From contig NZ_CP135916.1 of the NCBI RefSeq assembly GCF_032391395.1, positions 1,302,001-1,366,000 of the forward strand: 64,000 nucleotides of DNA, given 5' to 3'. Shown piece by piece: positions 45,142-55,609 of the stretch. Both the position numbers and the translations under genes were made by a program. The stretch comes from Sphingomonas sp. Y38-1Y (GTDB lineage Bacteria; Pseudomonadota; Alphaproteobacteria; Sphingomonadales; Sphingomonadaceae). Under the pieces are notes generated by a model. The model had not been told where the DNA came from. It saw nothing but the letters and a program-made list of their open reading frames with translations, and searched no databases. Within the stretch, counting starts at the first letter, position 1, and each line of letters starts with the position of its first letter.

Positions 45142-45169
45142 ATTGATGGCTTGCGCATGCACCCCATAT
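45142..45169 (+). promoter_or_regulatory. Putative heat-shock sigma-32 promoter of lon
   Basis: A -10 element CCCCATAT (45162-45169) exactly matches the sigma-32 form CCCCATNT. A partial -35, ATTGAT (45142-45147; consensus CTTGAA), lies 14 bases upstream. The lon ATG is 43 bp downstream. The match is by eye, and lon is a classical heat-shock gene. Confidence 0.5.
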
Positions 45170-45211
45170 AGGCTGCAAAGGGTGCCCCAGTTGGGCGCCG
45201 TCGGAGATTTC

Positions 45212-47608
<2,397 letters not shown>

Positions 47609-47622
47609 TTTGATCCGAAACG

Positions 47623-47650
47623 GGACGGGCGCGCATCGCCGCGCCCGTCC
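47623..47650 (+). terminator. Terminator-like hairpin after lon
   Basis: A perfect 10-bp stem (GGACGGGCGC / GCGCCCGTCC) with an 8-base loop lies 14 bp after the lon stop. Only TT follows, so efficiency is uncertain. Confidence 0.65.
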
Positions 47651-47821
47651 TTCCGCGGTTGCACGAGCTTCAACTTACTTGAACCGGGTCGTTCCGCCGC
47701 AAAGCGGCCTGATTTTCTTTGACAGCGCGGGTCGCCATGGGCCTACTGCCGCACCGGTCGCGCTTCGGTGCGAATCCGAACCGATTTTCGTGAGAACAGC
47801 AGGACAGGGGTGTAGAGGGCA

Positions 47822-48094
47822 ATGAACAAGCAAGAGCTGATCGCGCAGGTCGCCGACTTGTCGGGCCTCGCCAAGGGCGATGCGAACAAGGCGGTGGAAG
47901 CCGTGTTCGAGTCGATCTCGGCCGCGCTCAAGAAGGGTGACGAAGTTCGCCTGGTCGGGTTCGGCACCTTCTCGGTCAGCAAGCGCAAGGCATCGACGGG
48001 CCGCAATCCGCGCACCGGCGAGCCGATGACGATCAAGGCATCGTCGCAACCCAAGTTCAAGGCGGGCAAGGTCCTGAAGGACTCGGTCAACTGA
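47822..48094 (+). CDS. hupB: DNA-binding protein HU
   Basis: A 90-residue histone-like nucleoid protein that bends and compacts DNA. The whole family sequence is present, from NKQELIAQVADLSGLAKGDA through VRLVGFGTFSVSKRKAS to the DNA-binding beta-arm GRNPRTGEPMTIKAS and FKAGKVLKD. The gene after lon is HU in most proteobacteria. The 171-bp leader between the lon hairpin and the ATG holds no other gene and should contain its own promoter. Confidence 0.97.
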   Translation: MNKQELIAQVADLSGLAKGDANKAVEAVFESISAALKKGDEVRLVGFGTFSVSKRKASTGRNPRTGEPMTIKASSQPKFKAGKVLKDSVN

Positions 48095-48212
48095 CCACCG
48101 GCCGGTCGCTGCCGCCGAGCGCCGACCGGCTCATTTCCGGGCTTTACAGGGGCGACGCCCCCGCCTAAACGCCCGGCTCCGATTTCGCCGACGCCCGCGT
48201 GGCACCGGCATC

Positions 48213-48287
48213 GGGCGCGTAGCTCAGCGGTAGAGCACACCCTTCACACGGGTGGGGTCACAGGTTCAATCCCTGTCGCGCCCACCA
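48213..48287 (+). tRNA. tRNA-Val(CAC)
   Basis: A 75-nt tRNA with acceptor GGGCGCG / CGCGCCC, D-arm TAGCTCAGCGGTAGAGCA, anticodon arm CACCC-TTCACAC-GGGTG (anticodon CAC), T-arm CAGGTTCAATCCCTG and encoded CCA. Confidence 0.96.
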
Positions 48288-48294
48288 TCGATCA

Positions 48295-48327
48295 GGCCCG
48301 TCCGGCATTGCCGCGGCGGGCCCTTTT
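48295..48327 (+). terminator. Terminator of tRNA-Val
   Basis: GGCCCG (48295-48300) pairs with CGGGCC (48317-48322) around a partly paired GC-rich loop, followed by CTTTTG. Confidence 0.7.
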
Positions 48328-48359
48328 GATTCTGGGCGCGGCGAGGTGTGCCTCCATCC

Positions 48360-48440
48360 GTCACCCCAGCGTAGGCTGGAGTCTCTGCTTGGCGGACGTC
48401 GCGTGCGCCTCAGAAAGATCCCAGCCTTCGCTGGGATGAC
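48360..48440. repeat. Palindromic repeat pair, family D
   Basis: Inverted arms GTCACCCCAGCGTAGGCTGG (48360) and CCCAGCCTTCGCTGGGATGA (48420) lie in the 323-bp gap between tRNA-Val and the DUF4168 gene. I see no gene in that gap. Confidence 0.75.
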
Positions 48441-48610
48441 GAGCAAGCCTGAAGGTCGCGTCGCTTCATCTACGCAGCGTCTCGCTTCACCGGCCCCGAA
48501 CGGCATCGGTCGTATTCCCGCCACCATGCGTCATCCGCGCGGTTGCGTTGCCGCGGCGTAGCGCGATGCTGGGCGTCTGAGTTTCACGAACCAACGATTG
48601 GAGTAACGCC

Positions 48611-49009
48611 ATGCGTTCATTCACCATTGCCGCCGCTGCCATTGCCGCGACCTTTGCCGCCGCAGCCGGCGCGCAGCAGACCCCGCCCGCCGGTGGGGCT
48701 GCCGACCCTGCACAGAGCGCGCCGCCGGCCGCCTCGGCGACGCCGCCGGCCGCCAGCGCCGCGGCAGGCCCGGTCAGCGATGCCGAGGTCGGCCAGTTTG
48801 CGACCGCGCTTGCCGAGGTCGACAAGATCAACAAGGACACGGCGGCCCCCGCGGCCGACAAGCAGACCAAGATGGCCGCAGCGGTCACCTCGGCCGGGCT
48901 GACGCCCGAGCGGTTCAACACCATCGCGACGGCGATGAGCAGCGACACCGCGCTTCAGGGGAAGGTCGCCGCCGCGCTCCAGGCCAAGGGCGCAGCGCCG
49001 AGCCAGTAA
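48611..49009 (+). CDS. Secreted DUF4168-like protein
   Basis: A 132-residue exported protein. A signal peptide (IAATFAAAAGAQ) leads to an Ala/Pro-rich linker and a small helical domain, VSDAEVGQFATALAEVDKIN then AGLTPERFNTIATAMSSD, matching the DUF4168 pattern. Function is unknown; family members occur in the periplasm or envelope of many proteobacteria. ATG 48611 has GGAG 7 bases upstream. A palindromic repeat and a terminator hairpin separate it from the convergent purC. Confidence 0.78.
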   Translation: MRSFTIAAAAIAATFAAAAGAQQTPPAGGAADPAQSAPPAASATPPAASAAAGPVSDAEVGQFATALAEVDKINKDTAAPAADKQTKMAAAVTSAGLTPERFNTIATAMSSDTALQGKVAAALQAKGAAPSQ

Positions 49010-49017
49010 AGGACTTG

Positions 49018-49121
49018 TGCCCCGGCGGAGGCCGGGGCCCAGGTGCGGAACGGTGGTTGGTTGGCGTTGGACGAGCCAACATCGGCCTTCCCAACTGGAC
49101 CCCGGCCTTCGCCGGGGAACA
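49018..49121. repeat. Palindromic repeat pair, family B
   Basis: Inverted arms CCCCGGCGGAGGCCGGGGCC and TGGACCCCGGCCTTCGCCGG, about 54 bases apart, lie after the DUF4168 gene. The same arms recur at 52.5 and 63.1 kb. Confidence 0.85.
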
Positions 49122-49136
49122 AGGCTTCGCAACGAA

Positions 49137-49162
49137 AAAGGGGAGCCTTCCGGCTCCCCTTT
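49137..49162. terminator. Bidirectional terminator between DUF4168 gene and purC
   Basis: A perfect 11-bp stem AAAGGGGAGCC / GGCTCCCCTTT with a TTCC-type loop has A-rich and T-rich flanks on both sides, so it can serve both convergent genes. Confidence 0.85.
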
Positions 49163-49182
49163 CTGCATTCCAGATCGGGCGC

Positions 49183-49962
49183 TTACTTGCCCCGGCGCTT
49201 CCGGTGCGTTTCGAGGTCCAGCACCGCCGAGTCCGCGCCCTCCGGCATCAGGCCCAGCCGCCGGGCGACCTCTTGATAGGCCTCGACCTCGCCGCCCAGG
49301 TCGCGGCGGAAGCGATCCTTGTCGAGCTTCTCGCCCGTCGTCGCGTCCCACAGCCGGCAATTGTCCGGACTGATCTCGTCCGCCAGGATGATCCGGGCAT
49401 AGTCGTTGTCCCAGATCCGCCCGAACTCGAGCTTGAAGTCGACGAGCTTGATGCCGATGCCGGCGAACAGCCCCGACATGAAGTCGTTCACGCGCACCGC
49501 CAGGTCGGCGATGTCGTGCAACTCCTCCTGGCTCGCCCAGCCGAAGCACAGGATGTGCTCGTCGGTGATGAGCGGGTCGCCGAGCGCGTCGTCCTTGAGG
49601 TAATATTCGATGACGGTGCGCGGAAGCTGCGTACCTTCCTCAATCCCCAGCCGCTTCGACATCGAGCCGGCGGCGACGTTGCGGACCACGACCTCGATCG
49701 GGACGATTTCGACCTGGCGGATCAGCTGCTCGCGCATGTTGAGGCGGCGCAAGAAGTGCGTCGGCACGCCGATGTTGCCGAGCATCGTGAAGATATGCTC
49801 GGAGATGCGGTTGTTCAGGACGCCCTTGCCGTTGATCGTCCCCTTCTTCTGCGCGTTGAAGGCGGTGGCGTCGTCCTTGAAATACTGGATGAGCGTGCCC
49901 GGCTCCGGACCCTCGTAGAGGATCTTGGCCTTGCCCTCGTAGATCTGGCGGCGGCGAGCCAT
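49183..49962 (-). CDS. purC: Phosphoribosylaminoimidazole-succinocarboxamide synthase
   Basis: PurC (SAICAR synthetase) couples aspartate to CAIR in purine synthesis. The 259-residue product begins [17 protein letters not shown] and contains [27 protein letters not shown] sequence ([14 protein letters not shown]) and [10 protein letters not shown]. These are the ATP- and substrate-binding hallmarks. ATG 49962 is preferred over 49968 because of AGGGA spacing. Other pur genes are not nearby. The upstream DUF4349 gene on the same strand is 95 bp away. Confidence 0.96.
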   Translation of the reverse strand: MARRRQIYEGKAKILYEGPEPGTLIQYFKDDATAFNAQKKGTINGKGVLNNRISEHIFTMLGNIGVPTHFLRRLNMREQLIRQVEIVPIEVVVRNVAAGSMSKRLGIEEGTQLPRTVIEYYLKDDALGDPLITDEHILCFGWASQEELHDIADLAVRVNDFMSGLFAGIGIKLVDFKLEFGRIWDNDYARIILADEISPDNCRLWDATTGEKLDKDRFRRDLGGEVEAYQEVARRLGLMPEGADSAVLDLETHRKRRGK

Positions 49963-50057
49963 GCGCATGTCCCTGAAACGATCGGCCCCGGCAGCGCGGA
50001 TCCGCGCGCCGGGGCAAGTGAGTGGGCGCCTATACCGGATGGGGGCGGGGGGTGCAA

Positions 50058-50882
50058 TCAGCCTTCCGGCAGGCGCTTGCGGTGGCGGCGCCAGCGGCGA
50101 AAGGCCCAGATCAAGATCCACAAGACCAAGGCCCAGGGGATCGCGATGATCGCGAAGCTGATGAGTGCGCGCACCGAGCCGAGCAATTCGTTGCGCGATT
50201 GATCGAGCAGCGCGCCGGGCGAGCCGAACACGCCGGCACCGTCCGCCGAACGGCTGGCATAGCTGACGTCGATTGTCGACGTGGCGACGCGGCGGTTGAG
50301 CATCGCGAGCGTAGCACGCGCGGCGTCGAGTTCCTCCTGCGCGTCGGCCACCGCCTTTTCGGCGGAAACGAGATCGCCGACCGAGCCCTGGCGCGTTCGC
50401 AGCAATTCGGTCAGCCGCTGGACGAGGAGGGTACGCTGGCGAAGGCGGGCTTCGGCATCAATCGTGGCTTTGGTCACGTCCTCCGCCTCGATCGCGCTGT
50501 CGCTTGTGCGACCGCCGGCACCGGCCGCCGCCTGTTCCAGCGCGGTCGTGAAGCGGCGGGCCAGGCGAGCGTCGACCTGAAGCGTCATCTCTCCGCGACC
50601 GCTGCTGTCACCTGTCGTTCGATTGACCTTGAGGACTTGGCAACGCGCTGCGGTCAGGCGGCGGCACAGCGCCTCGTGACGTTGCTGAAGGTCCGGGATG
50701 CGGTCGCTATCGAGGGTGAAACCGAGGCGGTAGACATAGGCGATCCGGCCCACCTGACTTGGCGGCTGTTCGGCGGCGGGCGCGAGCTCGGCCACGTCGT
50801 ACGCTGCCATCTGCTCGGACGAGGGCTGACCGGAGCAAGCGCCAAGCGCTGCAAGCGACAGAAGCATTACGGCATGGCGCAT
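50058..50882 (-). CDS. DUF4349-domain lipoprotein
   Basis: A 274-residue envelope protein. The signal [11 protein letters not shown] gives a lipobox LGAC, Cys near 16. The DUF4349 region includes [17 protein letters not shown], a long coiled-coil ([16 protein letters not shown] then [20 protein letters not shown]) and [12 protein letters not shown]. One C-terminal transmembrane helix (about 240-262) is followed by a basic tail. Function is unknown in most species. ATG 50882 has GAGAGG 6 bases upstream. It is divergent from the FadL-type gene over 180 bp. Confidence 0.88.
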   Translation of the reverse strand: MRHAVMLLSLAALGACSGQPSSEQMAAYDVAELAPAAEQPPSQVGRIAYVYRLGFTLDSDRIPDLQQRHEALCRRLTAARCQVLKVNRTTGDSSGRGEMTLQVDARLARRFTTALEQAAAGAGGRTSDSAIEAEDVTKATIDAEARLRQRTLLVQRLTELLRTRQGSVGDLVSAEKAVADAQEELDAARATLAMLNRRVATSTIDVSYASRSADGAGVFGSPGALLDQSRNELLGSVRALISFAIIAIPWALVLWILIWAFRRWRRHRKRLPEG

Positions 50883-51062
50883 CGTCAGCCTCTCCCACGA
50901 ACTTCGCCTATGGTCGCGCGGCGCTTTGCCCCGGTCAACCTGCGTTGCATGGGCGCAACGGTTTCGATCAATCGGTTGCGGATCGGAACCCATCGTCGCC
51001 ATGGGCGCTCCTCCGCGCACGAACCGGCATCAGCCGGCAGGTCGCAGGGAAAGGGCTGAGGA

Positions 51063-52364
51063 ATGTTGCGCAAGGCGTTGATGTTGGCCGCGGTGTCGGC
51101 GGGGGCGATCGGCGGCGCGGGAACGGCTGTGGCGAGCGGCTTCTCGCTCAAGGAACAATCGGCCAAGGAGACCGGGCGCGCCTTTGCGGGCGGCGCGGCG
51201 GCGGCCGACGATGCCTCGATCATCTTCTACAACCCGGCCGGCATGACCAAGCTGGAGCGCAGCCAGATCTCGCTCAACAGCCATTTCCTGTTCGTCGACA
51301 GCGCACAGCGAAACGACGGCACCACGCTGACGGTGCCGGGCGTGCCGAGCGCGATTCCGGTGACGGGCAATGACGGCGGCAATCCGTTCGACCAGCCGGT
51401 GATCGTGCCGACGGGCTATGCCGCGTTCCAGGCGACCGACCGGCTGTGGTTCGGCCTGGGCATCAGCGCGCCGTTCGGGCTGAAGGTCGAATATGATCCC
51501 GGCTTCTTCGGTCGGTACGACTCGATCAAGTCGGAGGTGAAGACCGTCAACATCCAGCCGAGCGTCGGCTTTGCGATCAACGACAATGTCTCGATCGGCG
51601 GCGGCATCGACATCCAGCAGATCGACGTCAAGCTGCGCAACGCGCTGCCCAATCTGGTTCCGGGCGCGGGCGATGGCGAACTCAACATCTCCGGCGACGA
51701 CCTGTCGGTCGGCTGGAATGCGGGCGTGCTGTTCAGCCTGGGCAAAATTCGGCTGGGCGGGCATTACCGATCGAAGGTGACGCACCGGCTGGACGGCAAG
51801 TACCAGGTGTCGGGGCTGGTCGGTCCGCTGGCGGGCGCCAACGGTACGGCGTTCGCCACCGCGCCGCTGGAGATCCCGGAGAGCGTGACGCTGAGCGCAA
51901 TGTACGGCGTCGGCGAGCGGTTCCGCGTGATGGCGACGGGGCAGTGGTTCAACTGGTCTCGCTTCGACGCGATCGTGGTCGAGCCCAATGGCCGCCCGGC
52001 GACGGTGAGCGAGCAGAACTACAAGGACAGCTGGTCGGGTCACGGTGCGATCGAGTTCGACGCCAGCGAGCGGCTGACGCTGCGCGCCGGCGGCCTCTAC
52101 GACACGACGCCGACGCGCGATGCGTTCCGGACGACGCGGGTGCCGGATGGCGACCGCATCTGGGCGACGGCGGGCGCGACGTGGCGGCTCAACGACCGGA
52201 TCGACGTCAATGTGAGCTATGCCCATGTCTTCGTCAGCGAGGAGCGGCTGGATCGGCGCGACGTGCTGTTCGCCGGGACGGCGGCAGCGACGACGGCGCG
52301 GATCGTATCGACGAACTCGGGGAATGCCGACGTGATCGGCACGTCGCTGACGGTTCGGCTGTAG
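51063..52364 (+). CDS. FadL/OmpP1-family outer-membrane transporter
   Basis: A 433-residue outer-membrane barrel of the FadL type, which imports long-chain fatty acids or other hydrophobic compounds. A signal peptide ends at TAVASG. The family N-terminal hatch is visible as ASGFSLKEQSAKETGRAFAG then ADDASIIFYNPAGMTKL. Later strands include VGWNAGVLFSLGKIRLGGHY and INVNVSYAHVF-type sequence (IDVNVSYAHVFV). The substrate is unknown; aromatic hydrocarbons are an option in sphingomonads. ATG 51063 has AAGGG 7 bases upstream. Confidence 0.9.
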   Translation: MLRKALMLAAVSAGAIGGAGTAVASGFSLKEQSAKETGRAFAGGAAAADDASIIFYNPAGMTKLERSQISLNSHFLFVDSAQRNDGTTLTVPGVPSAIPVTGNDGGNPFDQPVIVPTGYAAFQATDRLWFGLGISAPFGLKVEYDPGFFGRYDSIKSEVKTVNIQPSVGFAINDNVSIGGGIDIQQIDVKLRNALPNLVPGAGDGELNISGDDLSVGWNAGVLFSLGKIRLGGHYRSKVTHRLDGKYQVSGLVGPLAGANGTAFATAPLEIPESVTLSAMYGVGERFRVMATGQWFNWSRFDAIVVEPNGRPATVSEQNYKDSWSGHGAIEFDASERLTLRAGGLYDTTPTRDAFRTTRVPDGDRIWATAGATWRLNDRIDVNVSYAHVFVSEERLDRRDVLFAGTAAATTARIVSTNSGNADVIGTSLTVRL

Positions 52365-52370
52365 ACTTGT

Positions 52371-52440
52371 GTGCTCCCGCGGAGACGGGAGCCCAGGATC
52401 GGCGGCCGTGGCGCTTTTGGCTCCCCCCTGCGCGGGAGCA
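52371..52440. repeat. Palindromic repeat pair, family C
   Basis: Inverted arms TGCTCCCGCGGAGACGGGAG and CTCCCCCCTGCGCGGGAGCA lie directly after the FadL-type gene. Confidence 0.75.
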
Positions 52441-52469
52441 CGGTGAGATTGCGCCAACTCTCAACGTAC

Positions 52470-52572
52470 CTCCCCGGCGGAGGCCAGGGTCCAGTTGGGA
52501 AGGCTCGAGTTGGTGAGCGAAGCGCTTGCCAACGTTTGGGTCCCAACTGGACCCCGGCCTTCGCCGGGGAAC
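52470..52572. repeat. Palindromic repeat pair, family B
   Basis: Inverted arms CCCCGGCGGAGGCCAGGGTC and CTGGACCCCGGCCTTCGCCG, about 45 bases apart, match 49.0 and 63.1 kb. The 251-bp gap before the hemerythrin gene contains only these two repeats and the AACGCGGGGCGGGTCGATCG hairpin (52587) against CGATCGACCCGCCCC-type sequence, a likely terminator. Confidence 0.82.
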
Positions 52573-52615
52573 CAAGAAGGAACGCGGGGCGGGTCGATCG
52601 ACCCGCCCCGACTGC

Positions 52616-53233
52616 TTACGCGACCTTGAAGCCTTCCTTGTTCATCGCCGCGGCCAGCGCCTTGTTCTTCTCGTCGGAGAGCTGGGCGCGGAGCGACGGG
52701 AAGAGTTCGGTCTCTTCCTCGGTCATGTGCTTCTCGATATCGGCGCGGAATCTCCGCAGCTTGGTCAGGAACTCGGGATTGTCCTTGGGCATGTTCTCAA
52801 GCTCGTAGAGATACTGCTTGATATAGCCGTGATCCTTGGTGAGGTGATCGGCCTCTTCGGTCCGGCCCGCCTCGCGCAGCGCCGGATAGATCACATTGCC
52901 TTCCTCGACATCGTGCTTGGCCAGCGCATGCTTCATCTGCGCGAGCAGGATCGAGCGCTTGGTGGTGTTGCGGCTCTCCGTCGCCTCCAGCGCGTCGAAG
53001 ATCTTGAGCACCGCCTTGTGCTCCAGCGCGAGCGCCGCGGCCCAGTCGGCGGCCAGCGCGCTCGGCGCCTGGACCGCCGCCTTGCGGCCGAGCATCGCGA
53101 GCATGCCGATCGCGGCGCCCGCGGTCGCGGCGCCCGCGATCACGCCCAGATTGGCGTTGCTGGTGGTGCCGTTCGACGCCTTCTTGAAGCGTCCGTCGGT
53201 GTCGCGCTTCTTCGCCGTCGTGGTCGTCGTCAT
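52616..53233 (-). CDS. Hemerythrin-like (HHE) domain protein
   Basis: A 205-residue protein with a Lys/Thr-rich N-terminus, a hydrophobic segment (about 29-48, LGVIAGAATAGAAIGMLAML) that may anchor it, and an HHE four-helix domain (about 64-185). Di-iron ligands are suggested by LEHKAVLKIF, HALAKHDVEEGNVIYPAL, KDHGYIKQYL and HMTEEETELFP. Such proteins bind oxygen, NO or iron, or sense them. The small domain (about 120 residues) fits. It stands alone between a repeat cluster and proC. Confidence 0.88.
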   Translation of the reverse strand: MTTTTTAKKRDTDGRFKKASNGTTSNANLGVIAGAATAGAAIGMLAMLGRKAAVQAPSALAADWAAALALEHKAVLKIFDALEATESRNTTKRSILLAQMKHALAKHDVEEGNVIYPALREAGRTEEADHLTKDHGYIKQYLYELENMPKDNPEFLTKLRRFRADIEKHMTEEETELFPSLRAQLSDEKNKALAAAMNKEGFKVA

Positions 53234-53301
53234 GCCGTCCTCCTTCGATTGCGATGGGCCTTCGACCGATCACAACCCGTTGAGGCTGGGCCCTGTTCCG
53301 T

Positions 53302-54105
53302 TCAGCGGCGTGCGGCGGCGGCCAGTTCGGCGTTGCGACGGGTCGCTGCGTCGAGCGTATCGGTGAGAAGGCCGACGAGCGCGCCATCGGCGTCGAGCAC
53401 GTTCAGCCCCTCGCGCGTCGAGCCGCCGGGGCTGGCGACGCGGTCGGCGAGGATCGCGGGGCTCTCCTCGGCGCCGGCGGCCAGCATCGCCGATCCCTCC
53501 ACGGTGGCGCGTGCGAGCCGAAGCGCCTGGTCAGCGGGCAGACCCAGCGCCGCGCCCCCCTTCGCCAGCGCGTCGATGAAACGATAGGTGAAGCCGGGGC
53601 CGCTGCCCGACAGCGCGGTGACGACGTCGAACAGCCCCTCGTCGACCCACTCGACATGCCCGAGCGGCGCCATCAGCGCCTCGGCCGCGGCACGGACAGC
53701 GGGGGCGTCGCTGTCGCTGTGGAGCGCGACGACGCCCTTGCCGATCGCGACGGGCAGGTTGGGCATCGCGCGGACGATCGCCTGCGCGGCGAAGCGGTCG
53801 CGAAGCGCCGCGACTTCGACGCCGGCAAGGATCGAGACGAGCATCGGCGCGGCGATCGCCGCCAGCGATGGCGCGACGCTGTCGAGCATCTGCGGCTTGA
53901 CCGCGAGGATCAGGATGTCGGGGGTGTCGCCCGGCGGCGGCGCGGCGACGACCGTGACGCCTTCCGGCACCGGCGGGCTGCCGGGATCGATGACGGTGAT
54001 GCGATCGGCGGCGATCCCGCTCGCCACCCAGCGGCGCAGCATCGCGCCGCCCATGTTGCCCGCGCCGACCAGCCAAAGGCGCGCAGGCGCCGCCGTCTCG
54101 CTCAC
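53302..54105 (-). CDS. proC: Pyrroline-5-carboxylate reductase
   Basis: ProC reduces pyrroline-5-carboxylate to proline with NAD(P)H. The 267-residue product has the N-terminal nucleotide-binding LWLVGAGNMGGAMLRRW and ILAVKPQML. The C-terminal dimer and active-site region includes ALSGSGPGFTYRFIDALAKGG and VASPGGSTREGLNVLD. The start is a GTG at 54105 overlapping the YbjN gene stop (GTGA). A pairing of ybjN with proC is recurrent in alphaproteobacteria. Confidence 0.94.
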   Translation of the reverse strand: MSETAAPARLWLVGAGNMGGAMLRRWVASGIAADRITVIDPGSPPVPEGVTVVAAPPPGDTPDILILAVKPQMLDSVAPSLAAIAAPMLVSILAGVEVAALRDRFAAQAIVRAMPNLPVAIGKGVVALHSDSDAPAVRAAAEALMAPLGHVEWVDEGLFDVVTALSGSGPGFTYRFIDALAKGGAALGLPADQALRLARATVEGSAMLAAGAEESPAILADRVASPGGSTREGLNVLDADGALVGLLTDTLDAATRRNAELAAAARR

Positions 54106-54608
54106 GCCTCGCCCTGCGTTTCGATCAGCGCGGCGGCGATCGCGTCCTTGGGGCTCTTGCCGCCCCACAGCACGAACTGGAACACAGGGTAGAAGCGCTC
54201 GCACTCGTCGATCGCGGTCTCGACCAGCAATTCGGCGCGATCGAGGCTCAGCGTCGCACCATCGTCGTCGTCGCCCAGCATTGCGGCGTGGCGATAAAGG
54301 AGGATGCCGCTCGACGACCAGAGCTCGAAATGGCCGATCCAGAGCTGTTCGTTGACCAGCCCGATCGTCTCGTAGATCGCGGCGCGGCGCTCTTCGGCGA
54401 CGCGGATGTCGGGAAGCGCCAGGAACTGGAGGACGCCGTCCTCCTCGCGCCAGATCGCGCGCAGCTCATATTCGGTCCAGCTGCCCTTGAACTTGGCGAC
54501 GATCTCGTCGTCCTCGCGCTCATGGCTCCAGCCATGCGCGGAGAAATAGCTTTCGAGCATGTCGATGGGGGCAGCGTCGTCGCGGTCGAACTCGGCTTCG
54601 TCGAGCAT
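54102..54608 (-). CDS. YbjN-domain protein
   Basis: A 168-residue acidic cytoplasmic protein of the YbjN (bacterial sensory transduction-like) family. Hallmarks are PIDMLESYFSAHGW, GSWTEYELRAIWR, LQFLALPDI and FYPVFQFVLWGGKSP. E. coli YbjN affects motility and envelope phenotypes, but its mechanism is unknown. ATG 54608 has GGAAAG 5-6 bases upstream. It is translationally coupled to proC. Confidence 0.88.
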   Translation of the reverse strand: MLDEAEFDRDDAAPIDMLESYFSAHGWSHEREDDEIVAKFKGSWTEYELRAIWREEDGVLQFLALPDIRVAEERRAAIYETIGLVNEQLWIGHFELWSSSGILLYRHAAMLGDDDDGATLSLDRAELLVETAIDECERFYPVFQFVLWGGKSPKDAIAAALIETQGEA

Positions 54609-54779
54609 TCGTCTTTCCAGCGGCGGCAGGGGTGCCGCCGATCCATATGGTGCCGCGCAGCAAGCCGCCGCGCAAGCGGGGCGCCTCGCCCCTGTGCAGA
54701 AAGCTGTGGACGGCAGGGTGAAAAGGCAAGGGCGGGGCGACCGCATCCGGCCACCCCGCCCCCGTTCATGCCCGTCCGA

Positions 54780-55376
54780 TCAGCGGCGACGCTCTTGCGG
54801 CAGCTGAATGTTCGGCCCGAGATTCTCGACCACCTGACGGGCGTCAAAGGCGCGGACGTCCTGCGGCTTGGGGCCGCGGCCCGTCTGGATCTCCGCCTGC
54901 GCTTCGTAGCGGTCGATCTGGCGGACATCGGTGATGCCGCCGCCGAACCCGCCGCCCCAGCCGCCCCAACCACCCCAGCCGAAGCCCGGGCGGAAGTAGC
55001 GCCAACGCGGACCCCAGCCATTCCAGCCGCCGAACCCGCCGCCCCAGCCGGGACCGTAGAAGGGGTCGTCGATGACCTGGGTGCGGGTACGCCGTTCCGT
55101 GTCGCGGTCGACAAGGGTGAAGAAGTCGTAGCCACGCTCGAGCGTCAGCTGCGCCGCGCGGAACAGCAGGTAGCGCTCCACCGTCTCGCGCGAGGTGAGG
55201 CTGTTGCCCGAGAAGCCGACACGGAAGCGGTTGTTCTCGATCTGCTCGTCGAAATAGCCGGTGCGATAGGTGCCCTGGCCCGTCACGGGGCGATAGGGGG
55301 TCGGCGTGGCGCAGGCCGACACGGCAAGCGCGCCGGCGACGACGAGGCCGATCCGACGCTGGGAAGAATTGGACAT
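54780..55376 (-). CDS. DUF4136-like / CC0125-type lipoprotein with Gly-Trp-rich insert
   Basis: A 198-residue lipoprotein (signal VVAGALAVSAC, lipobox VSAC near 22). The mature part contains YRTGYFDEQIENNRFRVGFS and RYLLFRAAQLTLERGYDFF, typical of an alphaproteobacterial envelope family. A roughly 45-residue insert (about 107-150) is rich in Gly, Trp and aromatic residues (GWGGGFGGWNGWGPRWRYF type). Function is unknown. It is divergent from divL, sharing a 233-bp promoter region. Confidence 0.8.
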   Translation of the reverse strand: MSNSSQRRIGLVVAGALAVSACATPTPYRPVTGQGTYRTGYFDEQIENNRFRVGFSGNSLTSRETVERYLLFRAAQLTLERGYDFFTLVDRDTERRTRTQVIDDPFYGPGWGGGFGGWNGWGPRWRYFRPGFGWGGWGGWGGGFGGGITDVRQIDRYEAQAEIQTGRGPKPQDVRAFDARQVVENLGPNIQLPQERRR

Positions 55377-55609
55377 ACGAACACTCCGGTGTGGATGCGG
55401 GGAAGCACCCGATCAGGATTAACGCCTGGGACGGCGGCTTTGGTCCGCCGGGTCGCGCGCGACAGGCTGTGCCAGAACGTCGATTAGCGGATGCTGAATA
55501 AGTCATTACGCACGCGCCGGGACAAGCCCCTTTCGCGGGGCCTCGCCGCGCACTAGGGCTGGAACATGGACAAGGGGCGGGCCGGCGCACCGCTTGCGCG
55601 GCGGCGGAC

